DNA from: JAZDLX01 sp964538455
Lineage (GTDB): Bacteria; Electryoneota; Electryoneia; Electryoneales; Electryoneaceae
Length of the DNA: 6,644 bases
Direction: 5' to 3'
Assembly (NCBI GenBank): GCA_964538455.1
Contig: CAZIDZ010000077.1
Coordinates: 1 to 6,644 of the forward strand
Part shown: positions 1 through 5,618 of the stretch, piece after piece
Numbering within the stretch: position 1 is the first letter of the stretch
Layout: each line of letters starts with the position of its first letter
Translations under genes and position numbers: made by a program
The notes under the pieces: model-generated
The model's database searches: none
What the model saw: only the letters and a program-made list of their open reading frames with translations
Told to the model about the DNA's origin: nothing

Positions 1-1343
1 GAGTCGGTATCGATCAGCCTGCTGACAATTCCCGCTTCCGGCGTGTTCACCTTGACAACAGTGATCTCCGGAGAGCGCAGGCGGTATCCGAGTCGGTACT
101 GCTGGCGCTCCTCGCGGGAAACGATAGCCAGCGACGGTCCCTGACCGGCGTCGAGGACTTTCGGATTCGCCCAGTGGAACCGCTCCTTGAGCTCATCCAT
201 CGGCAGAGTACGGTCGAGAAAATCGTAAGCGCCGAGGTCAATCAACTCCTGCCCGCCGGATTCCGCGAAAGTGTTGTCCGGACCGGCGATCCAGAACAGG
301 GGAACCCTGGAATATTTCTCCCGGATTCGAATCTGGTCGGCGAGTCCAAGCACGTCCTGGTCCCAATAGTCGGCGTCGCCGACAATCACGTCGCACCGGG
401 ATTGCTCGAAACGTGCGAAAACCTCCGCAATATCACGCGACGCCACAGAAACGCAGACCCCGAACTCGCCCAGCCGCTTCACCCACTCCTCATCCTCGCC
501 AAGCAGGTAGTAATGAGGCTTCAGGTAATCCTCGATCTTGCGTTTGGAAACCGGCAGCGGACCCTCGCTCCGAGCGCCGGCGAGATCCATCTTCCCGGAC
601 TCCTTCGCGAGCCGGGACGATTGGTTTGTCCAGCGCCGTTCGATGAAATTCGCCAGTTTCGAGATCTGCTCCATCTCGAGCAGGTGGCCGACGTGATCCC
701 CGGAGCGGTCCGGCACGGCACGCAGCTTGAACAGCACGTCCGGTTCGTCGAGGCCCAGCTTGATCGACGCCTTTTCGACGATAAGCCCTTCCGGTCCGAT
801 GTCTTCCGGCAGTTTTCCGTTGAACCAGATTTTATTCAGCGAGAGCCGGATGGGTCTCATCTCGATGAACGAACCGCGGATGAACAGGCCCATCTCCACG
901 CCGCTCTTGGGTCCAAGGCTGGTGACGTGAATGCCCAGCCGGATGCGGATGTCATTGATGTCCACCAGTTCGACCGCGGGATTTCCCTTCACCGTGACCT
1001 TGCGCGCGGCGACTGCATCGAAGGTCGTGACGACCTCGAATCCCCACTCGACGTACATCATGCGCAGGGTCAACTTGCGCGGCTTGCTGAAAAAGGAGGG
1101 GTCCGGTTCGGGAATGAAATGGTCGATGATCAGGGAGGATGTTTCCTTGCCCGTGATCAGGCCGAGGATCTTCGAGGCATACGGCTGGCCCGTTTCGTGC
1201 TCCGGACTGATCTGGAGCAGACCGAGTTTGGCGAACCTGCGGTTCAGCCAGACGGTCCAGTCATCAACGCCGTACACCCCCTTCACTTCCGTGCGGACCA
1301 GGAAGGGTTTGATGGTGTCCGGCACTGTCAGTTTCAACGCCAC
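1..1343 (-). CDS. Partial multidomain signalling-type protein: YcgR/PilZ-like N-terminus, degenerate receiver, possible second PilZ start
   Basis: Reading the minus strand from a GTG at 1343-1341 gives 447 uninterrupted codons to the window edge, so the C-terminus is missing. An in-frame TAG at 1388-1386 bounds the 5' end, and GGGGAGG (1360-1354) lies 10 nt before the GTG. Residues 1-115 are beta-rich, with ASKILGLITGKE and LIIDHF resembling the N-terminal domain of YcgR-type proteins. Residues 120-240 look PilZ-like: VELVDINDIRIRLGI, then a closing EQISKLANFIERRW. No RxxxR c-di-GMP motif is seen in that half. Residues 276-390 resemble a response-regulator receiver: CDVIVGDADYWD sits at the usual phospho-acceptor strand, VPLFWIAG follows, and GAYDFLDRTLP replaces the usual lysine-proline motif. 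The acidic pocket (GEDEEW) is partly kept. Around residue 412, ERQQYR could begin a canonical PilZ domain, cut off by the window. The gene is divergent from thrS. The CDS call is firm; domain names rest on visual pattern matching, and the output of the protein is unknown. Confidence 0.8.
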   Translation of the reverse strand, partial: MALKLTVPDTIKPFLVRTEVKGVYGVDDWTVWLNRRFAKLGLLQISPEHETGQPYASKILGLITGKETSSLIIDHFIPEPDPSFFSKPRKLTLRMMYVEWGFEVVTTFDAVAARKVTVKGNPAVELVDINDIRIRLGIHVTSLGPKSGVEMGLFIRGSFIEMRPIRLSLNKIWFNGKLPEDIGPEGLIVEKASIKLGLDEPDVLFKLRAVPDRSGDHVGHLLEMEQISKLANFIERRWTNQSSRLAKESGKMDLAGARSEGPLPVSKRKIEDYLKPHYYLLGEDEEWVKRLGEFGVCVSVASRDIAEVFARFEQSRCDVIVGDADYWDQDVLGLADQIRIREKYSRVPLFWIAGPDNTFAESGGQELIDLGAYDFLDRTLPMDELKERFHWANPKVLDAGQGPSLAIVSREERQQYRLGYRLRSPEITVVKVNTPEAGIVSRLIDTD

Positions 1344-1353
1344 CTGTTGCCGT

Positions 1354-1360
1354 CCTCCCC
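1354..1360 (-). promoter_or_regulatory. Ribosome binding site for the leftward gene
   Basis: On the minus strand GGGGAGG lies 10 nt upstream of the GTG at 1343. It decides for this GTG over a TTG six bases further in (1337), which would be 16 nt away, and over an upstream TTG (1367) that would precede the Shine-Dalgarno sequence. No ATG lies between the upstream in-frame stop (1388-1386) and this point. Confidence 0.5.
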
Positions 1361-1571
1361 GCTGCAACGTTGTCCAGCGCGAGGGCTAACGTACACTCCG
1401 ATCGTCGAGCGCGCAACGATTTCAGGCGCTTTTTCTGCCCCGAATCGATCGACCAAACAGGGGCGATGACTGTCGTTTCTCCTTGTTTTTCGGTGAACTT
1501 GCGCGGCTTCACCACCCCTCCGGATTCGGACGGCACCGTCTTTCCCACCTCCCAGGGCGGTCGAAGCGGCG

Positions 1572-1600
1572 TTGACGGGCAGCTCACATGCGCCTATCTT
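1572..1600 (+). promoter_or_regulatory. Candidate sigma70-type promoter of thrS
   Basis: A -35 element TTGACG (1572-1577, 5 of 6 consensus bases) is followed after exactly 17 bases by TATCTT (1595-1600, 4 of 6). Transcription would begin near 1607, giving a leader of about 65 nt before the thrS ATG. The match and spacing are good for a GC-rich region, but there is no experimental support. Confidence 0.5.
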
Positions 1601-1609
1601 ATTTCGACT

Positions 1610-1646
1610 TCCCGAATAGAAAAGCCTTTCGGGATCCCCGCGGGGA
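1610..1646 (+). repeat. Adjacent inverted repeats in the thrS leader
   Basis: TCCCGAA (1610-1616) pairs with TTCGGGA (1628-1634) to form a 7-bp stem with an 11-nt loop. It is followed immediately by the perfect 12-bp palindrome TCCCCGCGGGGA (1635-1646). GGGATCCC (1631-1638) overlaps both, so alternative folds are possible. The structures start just after the predicted transcription start and end 12 bases before the thrS Shine-Dalgarno sequence. There is no T-run, so this is not an intrinsic terminator. It could be an autoregulatory RNA operator or a DNA operator, or it may have no function. Confidence 0.4.
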
Positions 1647-1657
1647 CGTTGTGGACG

Positions 1658-1664
1658 AAAGGAG
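1658..1664 (+). promoter_or_regulatory. Ribosome binding site of thrS
   Basis: AAAGGAG ends 7 nt before the ATG at 1672. This spacing selects ATG 1672 over the in-frame upstream ATG at 1588, which lies inside the predicted -35/-10 spacer, and over the in-frame GTG at 1651, which is upstream of the Shine-Dalgarno sequence. Confidence 0.75.
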
Positions 1665-1671
1665 ACATGCC

Positions 1672-3624
1672 ATGGCAATCCATCTCCAGTTGGAAAACGG
1701 CAACCCGATCGACGTCGCTGACGACCTCCGTGTCGGCGATCTCGTGCAGCAACTCGGCGTGGACGACCCGAAGATCATCGGCGCGAAGATCAACAAACGG
1801 GTGTTCGACCTGCAGACGAAGATCGGAGAATCGGGCACCCTGGCGTTTGTCCGCAAGGGTCCCGGCGAGGAGGCGCTGCACCTGCTGCGCCACACCGCGG
1901 CTCACGTGATGGCCCAGGCGGTGATGCGCCTGTTCAAGGATGTGGAGTTCGCGATCGGCCCGACGATCGAGGACGGTTTCTACTACGATTTCGACCTCGA
2001 GCACGTGCTCGCCCCGGAAGATTTTCCCGCGATCGAAGACGAGATGCGAAAGATCATCGCGGAGAATTACCCGGTCGTGCGGCGCGAAGTCAGCGAGCAG
2101 GAAGCTCAGGAGATCCTCGGCACCCAGCGGGCCACCTTCAAGCGTGAACTGCTCCGCGGGCTGGAGGGGCAGCAACTCAGTTTCTACACGCAGAACGACT
2201 TCACCGACCTCTGCCGCGGCCCGCATCTTCCGAGCACCGGGTACATCGGCGCGTTCAAACTGCTCTCGGTTGCGGGGGCGTACTGGCGCGGCAAAGAGAC
2301 CAACCCGATGCTGCAGCGAATCTACGGCACCGCGTTCTTTACCGAGAAGGAGCTGAAGGCCTACCTGCGTCAACTGGAGGAGGCAAAGAAACGCGACCAC
2401 AAGAAGCTCGGCGCGGAGCTGGACCTGTTCCATTTCGACCCGGTCGGTCCCGGGTTTCCGTTCTGGCACGCCAACGGTTCCGTTGTCTACGGCGCCGTGC
2501 AGAACTACATGAACGAGAAATTGCAGGAGTACGACTACGACACGATCCGGACGCCGCTGATCCTGAACGAACAGCTCTGGCGTGACAGCGGCCACTGGGA
2601 GCATTACCGCGAGAACATGTACTTCACCGAGATCGACGAGAAGGCCTACGCGGTGAAGCCGATGAACTGCCCAGGCGGCACCCGCGTGTACAAGCATGGA
2701 TTTTACAGCTACCGCGACCTGCCGGTGCGGCAGGCGGAATTCGGAGTTGTGCACCGGCATGAGAAATCGGGCGTGCTTTCGGGCCTGTTCCGGGTGCGCA
2801 GTTTCACCCAGGACGACGCCCACATCTACTGCACTCCCGACCAGGCCGTAGACGAAGTGATCAGCTGCCTGAACCTGGTGCAGGACGTGTACAAGCAGTT
2901 TGGTTTCGACGAGTACCATTTCGAACTCTCGACACGCCCGGACAAGTCGATCGGCACGGATGAGCAGTGGGAGTTTGCCGAGAGCGTGCTGCACAAGGCG
3001 CTCGAACGGATAAAGATCGACTACCAGCTCAATCCCGGAGATGGCGCGTTTTACGGCCCGAAGATCGACGTGCACATCAAGGACGCGATCAAGCGCACCT
3101 GGCAGTGCGGCACGATCCAGGTGGACTTCTCGATGCCGCAGCGGTTCGGCCTGGAGTATGTGGACGCGGACGGCGAACGGAAGCAGCCGGTGATGATTCA
3201 CCGCGCGATCTTCGGCAGCCTCGAACGGTTCATCGGCATCCTGATCGAGCATACGGCCGGGAAGTTCCCCGCGTGGCTGGCTCCCGTGCAGGCAATGGTG
3301 ATCCCGGTTTCAGACGAGAAGTTCGGCGAGTACGCGCAGGAGGTCCGCCAATACCTGCACCGCCTCGGCCTGCGTGTGCAGACCGATTCCCGCAACGAAA
3401 GCCTGAACAAACGCATTCGCGACAACCAGAAGAAGCAGGTGCCCTACATGCTGGTGGTCGGCGAGAAGGAGGCGGGCGAGGGGACGGTGTCGGTGCGCAG
3501 ACGGGACGGGGTCCAGTTGCCCGAACCCCTCAGAATCGAGGAATTCGCGGATTTGCTGATCGCCGAAGTCGTGGAACGGCGGCTCGATCTGTACATCGGG
3601 GCGCAACAGACGTCAACGAACTAA
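1672..3624 (+). CDS. thrS: Threonyl-tRNA synthetase (ThrRS, EC 6.1.1.3)
   Basis: ThrRS attaches L-threonine to tRNA-Thr in the cytoplasm using ATP, and edits serine mischarged onto it. The 650-residue product is close to the usual bacterial length (E. coli 642). Domains in order: N-terminal TGS domain (about 1-63); editing domain with the HxxxH pair H74/H78 and the DLCRGPH site (C181, H185); class II catalytic core (about 245-535); C-terminal anticodon-binding domain (about 540-640). The zinc ligands that bind threonine are all present: C333 in MNCPGG, H384 in QDDAHIYC and H510 in VMIHRAI. Motif 2 (FGVVHRHEKSG and FRVRSF) and motif 3 (GSLERFIGILIEH) are intact. One oddity is MNCPGG, where many bacterial enzymes have MNCPGH. 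The start at 1672 is set by a good Shine-Dalgarno sequence and by the TGS domain beginning at MAIHLQ; an upstream extension to 1588 would add 28 unlikely residues. The gene is monocistronic by position, followed by a terminator-like hairpin and a convergent gene. Confidence 0.98.
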   Translation: MAIHLQLENGNPIDVADDLRVGDLVQQLGVDDPKIIGAKINKRVFDLQTKIGESGTLAFVRKGPGEEALHLLRHTAAHVMAQAVMRLFKDVEFAIGPTIEDGFYYDFDLEHVLAPEDFPAIEDEMRKIIAENYPVVRREVSEQEAQEILGTQRATFKRELLRGLEGQQLSFYTQNDFTDLCRGPHLPSTGYIGAFKLLSVAGAYWRGKETNPMLQRIYGTAFFTEKELKAYLRQLEEAKKRDHKKLGAELDLFHFDPVGPGFPFWHANGSVVYGAVQNYMNEKLQEYDYDTIRTPLILNEQLWRDSGHWEHYRENMYFTEIDEKAYAVKPMNCPGGTRVYKHGFYSYRDLPVRQAEFGVVHRHEKSGVLSGLFRVRSFTQDDAHIYCTPDQAVDEVISCLNLVQDVYKQFGFDEYHFELSTRPDKSIGTDEQWEFAESVLHKALERIKIDYQLNPGDGAFYGPKIDVHIKDAIKRTWQCGTIQVDFSMPQRFGLEYVDADGERKQPVMIHRAIFGSLERFIGILIEHTAGKFPAWLAPVQAMVIPVSDEKFGEYAQEVRQYLHRLGLRVQTDSRNESLNKRIRDNQKKQVPYMLVVGEKEAGEGTVSVRRRDGVQLPEPLRIEEFADLLIAEVVERRLDLYIGAQQTSTN

Positions 3625-3627
3625 CGC

Positions 3628-3682
3628 AAAAAGAGTGACCGCTCCTCCCTTTCCCGAAGGAACAGCCGCTCTTGCTCTTTTT
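3628..3682. terminator. Probable bidirectional intrinsic terminator between convergent genes
   Basis: AAAAAGAG (3628-3635) is the reverse complement of CTCTTTTT (3675-3682). Inside it AAGAGTG (3631-3637) can pair with CGCTCTT (3667-3673), allowing one wobble, and a small TTCC-CGAA-GGAA hairpin (3651-3662) sits at the tip. On the plus strand the stem is followed by CTCTTTTT. On the minus strand it ends in CTCTTTTTGC. The element starts 3 bases after the thrS stop and ends 11 bases from the stop of the opposing gene, as expected of a shared terminator. The loop is long and the stem is not very GC-rich, so strength is uncertain. Confidence 0.55.
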
Positions 3683-3693
3683 ACACCTGGAGG

Positions 3694-4140
3694 TTAGATG
3701 AGTTCCGACTCTTCGCGCCTGCTCGCGGCGTCGCGCCGGTCCTCGCGTTTGCGGCGGAGTCCCAACCGCCGATCCTCCCCCTCGAAGTAGTTCCCGGAAT
3801 GGCTCCGTCGGTCACCACCCCGGCGTTCCTTCCTGTCCCTCCGGTCCGACACCCGATTGCGTGGCGGACCGAGAGTCGCCTGCAGGTCAGCCTCGAACCA
3901 TTCCACGCAACGGAGAATTTTCTCCGGAGTGCCGAATTCTTCCCTGGCTTGCTGATCGTTGATCACTTCGAGGACGACAGACAGGCTTTCCAACATGGAT
4001 TTCCAAATTTCAGGACTGAGGCGCGGCCCATACTGCCACGCATAAGAAGAGATGGTTTCTGCAAGAACATCCGTCTCGATGTCACGTTCAAAAAAACGTC
4101 TGGATTTGAGGATGCGCTTGACCTCAACAAATCGCTCCAT
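3694..4140 (-). CDS. Hypothetical protein with Arg-rich repetitive C-terminal tail
   Basis: The product is 148 residues and its family is not recognised. The start ATG at 4140 is preceded by GAGGGGG four bases upstream. Residues 1-92 look like a compact, mostly helical, charged domain (ISSYAWQYGPRLSPEIW, then an amphipathic ESLSVVLEVINDQQAREEF). Residues 94-142 form a low-complexity tail with recurring DRR/ERR units at 99-101, 105-107, 110-112, 123-125 and 134-136, plus LRR and SRR. Such RR-spaced tails occur in uncharacterised bacterial proteins and may bind nucleic acid or acidic partners, but that is only a guess. There is no signal peptide or membrane segment, so it is probably cytoplasmic. 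It converges on thrS, shares a terminator with it, and diverges from the next gene. Alternative frames through this stretch look like shadows. Confidence 0.75.
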   Translation of the reverse strand: MERFVEVKRILKSRRFFERDIETDVLAETISSYAWQYGPRLSPEIWKSMLESLSVVLEVINDQQAREEFGTPEKILRCVEWFEADLQATLGPPRNRVSDRRDRKERRGGDRRSHSGNYFEGEDRRLGLRRKREDRRDAASRREESELI

Positions 4141-4232
4141 TCTACCCCCTCAAAACACTCGCTGACGATGTGAACTGGAAATTGTCCATGAGAATTCAGA
4201 GGCAAGCTCAAGCCGTGCAATCGGACCGCATC

Positions 4233-4261
4233 ATGATAGGGCATCGAGCCTTCCGTCACAA
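4233..4261 (-). promoter_or_regulatory. Candidate sigma70-type promoter of the Arg-rich protein gene
   Basis: Read on the minus strand, TTGTGA (4261-4256, 4 of 6 consensus bases) is followed after exactly 17 bases by TATCAT (4238-4233, 5 of 6). Transcription would start near 4226, leaving a leader of about 85 nt before the ATG at 4140. Confidence 0.45.
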
Positions 4262-4356
4262 CCGGTTCTCGGCGGAAACACTCAGTATTTTGGCTCTCGA
4301 GGCACGACGGCCATCCGGCGATCTCCGCTGACAACCTGAAGTTTCTCAAACGACTA

Positions 4357-4381
4357 GGGTCCGGAACGGCGTGTTCGACCC
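4357..4381. repeat. Imperfect inverted repeat upstream of the beta-helix membrane protein gene
   Basis: GGGTC (4357-4361) pairs with GACCC (4377-4381), and GAAC (4364-4367) with GTTC (4373-4376), leaving a 2-nt CG bulge and a 5-nt GGCGT loop. That is 9 paired positions. It sits about 36 bases upstream of the -10-like element, where an activator or repressor site could lie. No T-run follows, so a terminator is unlikely. Confidence 0.35.
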
Positions 4382-4416
4382 CGTTTGGGCTCGGGGAGGC
4401 GCTCGCCCGCCCATTG

Positions 4417-4422
4417 TATATT
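4417..4422 (+). promoter_or_regulatory. Possible -10 element of the beta-helix/threonine dehydrogenase operon
   Basis: TATATT matches 5 of 6 bases of the -10 consensus in an otherwise GC-rich stretch, and would start transcription about 29 bases before the ATG at 4458. No recognisable -35 element lies at 16-18 bases, so an activator or an alternative sigma factor would be needed. This is a weak call. Confidence 0.3.
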
Positions 4423-4443
4423 GTGTGCGCCATGGAAGGAAAA

Positions 4444-4450
4444 GAGGAGG
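4444..4450 (+). promoter_or_regulatory. Strong ribosome binding site fixing the start at 4458
   Basis: GAGGAGG lies 7 nt before ATG 4458. It chooses this start over the in-frame upstream GTG at 4371, which would add 29 residues ahead of the signal peptide and overlaps the inverted repeat. Confidence 0.75.
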
Positions 4451-4457
4451 GAATCAC

Positions 4458-5615
4458 ATGTTCAGAATCCACCGTAGGCTGATTGCGTTTACGGTCATCC
4501 TTGTCACCGTCAGTTCGGCCCATGCCGGGCTGTTTCGCTCAGGGAATACGATTACGGTCGATCGCGACACGGAGTTGCAGGAAAACCTCACCGCCGTGGG
4601 CGAGGCCGTCCAGATGTACGGCGTCATTCACGGCGACCTGATTGCCGCTGCGAGCACGGTATTTGTTGACGGATACGTCGACGGCCAGCTTCTCGCCGCC
4701 GCCAGAACGGTGAGCATTCACGGTGGCTTCGGCAGCGATGCGCTGGTATTCGCCCAGGAGATCACTGTCAGTGACGGAGGATTCGAAGACTTTCGTGGAG
4801 CGGCTCAGACGATCATTCTCGACGTTCCCATTCGCGGCGATGTGTTCGCCGCCGGCCAGTATGTGACCCTTGGGAGCGACGCCACGGTCGCCGGCGACGC
4901 CGCTCTCGCAGGGCAATATCTCACCGTGAACGGAGAAGTTCATGGAAAACTGATGGGAGCGGGGGAATCGGTGCGCATCGGAGCGTTGATGCACGGCGAC
5001 GCCGTGCTGCGCACCGACCAGCTCGAATTCGCGCAGGGCGGACGTATCGCGGGCAACCTGACGGTCCACTATGGGAAGCAGAAGCCGGAAATCCCCGAGG
5101 GCGCCGTGCAGGGGAAGGTTACGTTCGTCCAGGTGGAGGAGAAAGGCGGCGGGTGCAAATGGCTGCTCGGGATCGGCTGGCTGCTCGCCACAATCGTCAC
5201 CGGTTGGCTGCTGCTGCTCGCGTTCCGCCGCCGCCTGCAGCCCGATTTCGAGTGGGCTTCCTCCCACCTGCTCTCCTCGCTCGGATTCGGCTTCCTCGGG
5301 TTTGCGGTGGTTCCCATGGCGATCATCGTCGGCGCGGTGTTGGTGCTGACGATCCCGGTGAGCGTGATACTGCTTCTGCTGTACGCCCCGCTGCTTTACG
5401 TCGGCTGGATTTTCGGGAGCTGGCTGGGCGGCGATCTTGTGCTCGCAGCGCTGACGAAAAAGACGCCCTCGCCGTACCTCAGCCTCGCACTCGGAGTCAT
5501 CCTCGTCTTCCTGATCGGGCTGATCCCGTACGTCGGCGGCGTGGTCGGCTTCGTCGTGGTGTTGACCGGCGTGGGCATGCTGACAAAAGGGACATTACGC
5601 ATCTCAAGGGGGTAA
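4458..5615 (+). CDS. Exported bactofilin-like beta-helix protein with C-terminal membrane domain
   Basis: The product is 385 residues. Residues 1-23 form a textbook signal peptide: basic MFRIHRR, a hydrophobic core, and cleavage after SAHA. Residues 30-203 are a tandem array of rungs, almost all 17 residues long, with G-D/V-x-G turns and alternating hydrophobics (for example STVFVDGYVDGQLLAAA, then QTIILDVPIRGDVFAAG). This fits a right-handed parallel beta-helix of the bactofilin/polymer-forming type. After a linker with a GGGC motif, residues about 234-376 contain four or five hydrophobic segments (near 234-256, 274-297, 298-322, 342-357 and 358-376), including the glycine-rich GLIPYVGGVVGFVVVLTG. 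The beta-helix is therefore predicted outside the cytoplasm, anchored by an inner-membrane bundle, unlike classical bactofilins, which are cytoplasmic. The role is unknown; envelope scaffolding is a guess. Its stop is 3 bases before the next start, indicating one operon. The start is set by the Shine-Dalgarno sequence and the signal peptide. Confidence 0.9.
   Translation: MFRIHRRLIAFTVILVTVSSAHAGLFRSGNTITVDRDTELQENLTAVGEAVQMYGVIHGDLIAAASTVFVDGYVDGQLLAAARTVSIHGGFGSDALVFAQEITVSDGGFEDFRGAAQTIILDVPIRGDVFAAGQYVTLGSDATVAGDAALAGQYLTVNGEVHGKLMGAGESVRIGALMHGDAVLRTDQLEFAQGGRIAGNLTVHYGKQKPEIPEGAVQGKVTFVQVEEKGGGCKWLLGIGWLLATIVTGWLLLLAFRRRLQPDFEWASSHLLSSLGFGFLGFAVVPMAIIVGAVLVLTIPVSVILLLLYAPLLYVGWIFGSWLGGDLVLAALTKKTPSPYLSLALGVILVFLIGLIPYVGGVVGFVVVLTGVGMLTKGTLRISRG
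4545..5066 (+). repeat. Tandem 17-residue beta-helix rungs (protein-level repeat)
   Basis: Residues 30-203 of the encoded protein divide into about ten consecutive units. Units start at residues 49, 66, 83, 100, 117, 134, 153, 170 and 187, each 17 residues apart except one of 19 (134-152); a less clear first unit spans 30-48. Most units carry a V/I-x-V/I strand, a Gly-containing turn and a closing A-A/G. DNA identity between units is low, so the array is old and not a recent slippage product. Confidence 0.75.
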
Positions 5616-5618
5616 TTC

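Larger units (their letters stand above)
1344..1671. other. Divergent intergenic region between the leftward gene and thrS
   Basis: This 328-base stretch separates two divergent start codons. Reading frames across it give low-complexity, Arg/Ser-rich translations typical of non-coding sequence. It contains the thrS promoter candidate and leader structures near its right end. It also holds a small GACG-GCAC-CGTC hairpin at 1529-1540. For the leftward gene only a weak promoter match is visible: TTGCGC, a 17-base spacer and TACGTT in the minus-strand stretch 1417-1389. No T-box consensus (AGGGTGGNACCGCG) was seen, so a T-box riboswitch for thrS is not supported. Confidence 0.6.
4141..4457. other. 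Divergent intergenic region, non-coding
   Basis: This 317-base region lies between the leftward Arg-rich gene and the rightward membrane protein gene. It shows no convincing reading frame; frames running into it translate to unstructured, compositionally odd peptides. It holds a minus-strand promoter candidate (4233-4261), an imperfect inverted repeat (4357-4381) and a -10-like element (4417-4422). A GTTCGACCCC stretch at 4373-4382 superficially resembles a tRNA T-arm, but no cloverleaf surrounds it. Confidence 0.6.

Noticed and set aside
174..1469. Plus-strand open frame of 431 codons over the left part of the window
   Set aside because: Its translation is rich in His, Asp, Gln and Arg with no recognisable motif, typical of the antisense of a GC-rich gene. 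The minus-strand frame over the same region gives a well-behaved protein with a Shine-Dalgarno sequence and domain-like patterns.
1588..1671. Upstream ATG extension of thrS
   Set aside because: It would add 28 residues before the TGS domain, lies within the predicted promoter spacer, and lacks a Shine-Dalgarno sequence; ATG 1672 has a good one.
1344..1671. T-box riboswitch upstream of thrS
   Set aside because: The conserved T-box sequence is absent and there is no terminator hairpin with a T-run in the leader.
1594..3252. Minus-strand open frame of 552 codons opposite thrS
   Set aside because: It is the antisense shadow of thrS, whose product is certain. The composition (Val, Leu, His, Arg-rich) is that of a shadow.
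3698..3790. Short plus-strand frame of 30 codons beginning at an ATG after GGAGG
   Set aside because: It is wholly antisense to the Arg-rich tail of the minus-strand gene, encodes a Ser/Arg-rich peptide, follows a probable terminator, and has only a 4-nt spacing from the GGAGG.
4373..4382. GTTCGACCCC as a possible tRNA T-arm
   Set aside because: No matching acceptor, D-arm or anticodon stem could be placed around it; it is part of an unrelated inverted repeat.
3963..4523. Minus-strand open frame of 186 codons across the second intergenic region
   Set aside because: It overlaps the Arg-rich gene in another frame and has no fold-like pattern. It also crosses the start and signal peptide of the beta-helix gene.
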